A DNA stretch of 23,647 bases from Leptospira terpstrae serovar Hualin str. LT 11-33 = ATCC 700639. GTDB taxonomy: Bacteria; Spirochaetota; Leptospiria; Leptospirales; Leptospiraceae. The stretch lies in contig NZ_AOGW02000001.1 in assembly GCF_000332495.1 (NCBI RefSeq), positions 1 through 23,647 on the forward strand, in the 5' to 3' direction. The translations under genes were made by a program, and so were the position numbers. The notes under the pieces are model-generated. The model saw only the letters and a list, made by a program, of their open reading frames with translations, made no database searches and was not told the DNA's origin. Shown here piece after piece: positions 23,292 to 23,647 of this stretch; within the stretch, counting starts at the first letter, position 1, and the number at the start of each line of letters is the position of its first letter.

Positions 23292-23376
23292 CGATACCAT
23301 TGGGATTCGAACCCACGTTTTCAGCTTTAAATTTTTATTTAATCGACTGATGTCTTAACCGCTAGACGAAAGTATC
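23292..23376 (-). tRNA. Atypical tRNA(Glu)-like element with enlarged anticodon loop
   Basis: Read on the minus strand, 85 bases form a tRNA-like cloverleaf. The acceptor stem pairs GATAC with GTATC plus one T-G pair and one T-T mismatch. The D arm is GTCT/AGAC with loop AGCGGTTA, the T arm TGGG-TTCGAAT-CCCA. The D arm and TTTCGTCTAGCGGTTA context resemble bacterial tRNA(Glu). The anticodon stem TCAGT/GCTGA closes a loop of 20 bases instead of 7, which can itself pair as TTAAAT-aaaa-ATTTAA; no U33 or anticodon can be placed. The variable loop is short, and CCA is not encoded. It is either a decayed tRNA, or a non-decoding tRNA mimic. It sits between the cassette junction and the start codon of the HEPN-motif gene. 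Confidence 0.6.
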
Positions 23377-23391
23377 ATTTCTGGTTATGGC

Positions 23392-23555
23392 GCATAACGA
23401 ACTAGTGGAGACGACGTTCCCTGACCCTGAGTCCCGAACGGGACGTTAGGGACTGGCACGGAGTTTGCGGATGCAAACGAGTGACAGAAAGGGAATGTGG
23501 CGTAGCCCAAGCGAGGCCGTAAGTGCCGAAGCGCAGCGTTTCCACGCTGTTATAC
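23392..23555 (-). repeat. attC site 23 (ends the partial cassette at the right edge)
   Basis: Core boxes GCATAAC (23392-23398) and GTTATAC (23549-23555). The outer stem is GTGGAGACG with CGTTTCCAC; compared with GGGGAGACG/CGTTTCCCC elsewhere, both partners changed together. The first arm is GTCCCgaacGGGAC. Confidence 0.95.
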
Positions 23556-23576
23556 GATGGTCGAATAGTAGTAAAT

Positions 23577-23647
23577 CTAATCTTCAGCGAAATAATTTGC
23601 ACATTTTCCGCCTTTATGGTTTTCGATTGGTATATATAGTTCGTTGT
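23577..23647 (-). CDS. 3' end of a cassette gene, 5' end outside window
   Basis: A minus-strand frame enters from the right edge and ends at a TAG at 23579-23577, about 20 bases before attC 23, the usual spacing here. The visible tail reads NELYIPIENHKGGKCANYFA then ED. Another frame is also open over this short stretch and runs into the attC, so the choice rests on the stop position. The protein cannot be identified from 22 residues. Confidence 0.45.
   Translation of the reverse strand, partial: NELYIPIENHKGGKCANYFAED

Larger units (their letters stand above)
1..23647 (-). mobile_element. Integron gene-cassette array (22 complete cassettes, 2 partial)
   Basis: Twenty-three copies of a GC-rich element of 160 to 166 bp, all in one orientation, alternate with AT-rich minus-strand genes. 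Each element starts and ends with inverted core boxes and has an imperfect palindromic body, which is the design of integron attC sites. On the minus strand the cut falls in G^TTATGC/G^TTATAC, giving cassette limits (plus-strand numbering) 823-1953, 1954-2746, 2747-3836, 3837-5095, 5096-6307, 6308-7381, 7382-8274, 8275-9071, 9072-10134, 10135-11399, 11400-12248, 12249-13547, 13548-14518, 14519-15457, 15458-16740, 16741-17779, 17780-18222, 18223-19160, 19161-20109, 20110-21146, 21147-22305 and 22306-23397, here numbered 1 to 22. No integrase, attI or transposase is visible. Array polarity places the integrase end to the right. Confidence 0.95.

Noticed and set aside
23292..23376. Ordinary functional tRNA(Glu)
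   Set aside because: The anticodon loop is 20 nt, without U33 or a placeable anticodon, and acceptor and T stems each have a mismatch.
817..23555. Repeats as a CRISPR array, REP elements or insertion sequences
   Set aside because: Spacing is gene-sized, each copy is about 160 bp with integron core boxes, and no transposase or cas gene is present.
23560..23647. Alternative open frame at the right edge continuing into attC 23
   Set aside because: It runs through the attC like the other shadow frames, whereas the chosen frame stops at the usual distance before the site.

Overview
This AT-rich window is a stretch of a large integron gene-cassette array. A GC-rich element of about 160 bp occurs 23 times, always in the same orientation. 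Each copy is bounded by inverted core boxes (RYYYAAC-type and GTTRRRY-type, here mostly GCATAAC/GTATAAC and GTTATGC/GTTATAC) and can fold into a long imperfect hairpin with side arms. These are attC recombination sites read on the minus strand. They divide the window into 22 complete cassettes of about 0.45 to 1.3 kb plus a partial one at each edge. All supported genes lie on the minus strand, each followed by its own attC, so the integrase gene and attI would be expected beyond the right end; no integrase is in the window. The many lipoproteins with short lipoboxes, the bacterial SH3 lipoprotein, the outer-membrane barrels and the low GC genes suggest a spirochaete, perhaps a Leptospira-like host, but this is an inference from style rather than a marker gene.

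Layout, left to right (each cassette is read right to left): partial membrane protein; cassette 1 outer-membrane barrel; 2 unknown soluble protein with a long leader; 3 two overlapping lipoprotein genes; 4 four-helix membrane protein; 5 AbiTii-like protein; 6 abortive-infection-type membrane protein broken by a TGA; 7 a second membrane protein of similar design; 8 RDD membrane protein; 9 unknown, DUF5677-like; 10 PD-(D/E)xK nuclease-like; 11 phospholipase-A2-like; 12 SIR2-family protein; 13 HigB-HigA toxin-antitoxin with its own promoter; 14 lipoprotein; 15 unknown; 16 DUF6680-like membrane protein plus a small lipoprotein; 17 a cassette with no convincing gene; 18 and 19 outer-membrane barrels; 20 DUF2971 protein; 21 SH3 lipoprotein; 22 a HEPN-motif protein preceded by a tRNA-like element; then the 3' end of one more cassette gene.

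Two themes recur: proteins of the cell envelope (lipoproteins, barrels, membrane proteins) and proteins that look like phage defence or toxins (AbiTii-like, abortive-infection-type, SIR2, nuclease-like, HEPN, HigBA, possibly PLA2-like). Most start codons lie only 20 to 57 nt from the recombination junction, so few cassettes can carry their own promoter; the toxin-antitoxin cassette clearly does. The most unusual item is cassette 22, where a structurally maintained tRNA(Glu)-like sequence with a grossly enlarged anticodon loop sits 7 nt before the start codon of a protein with a HEPN-type RNxxxH motif.
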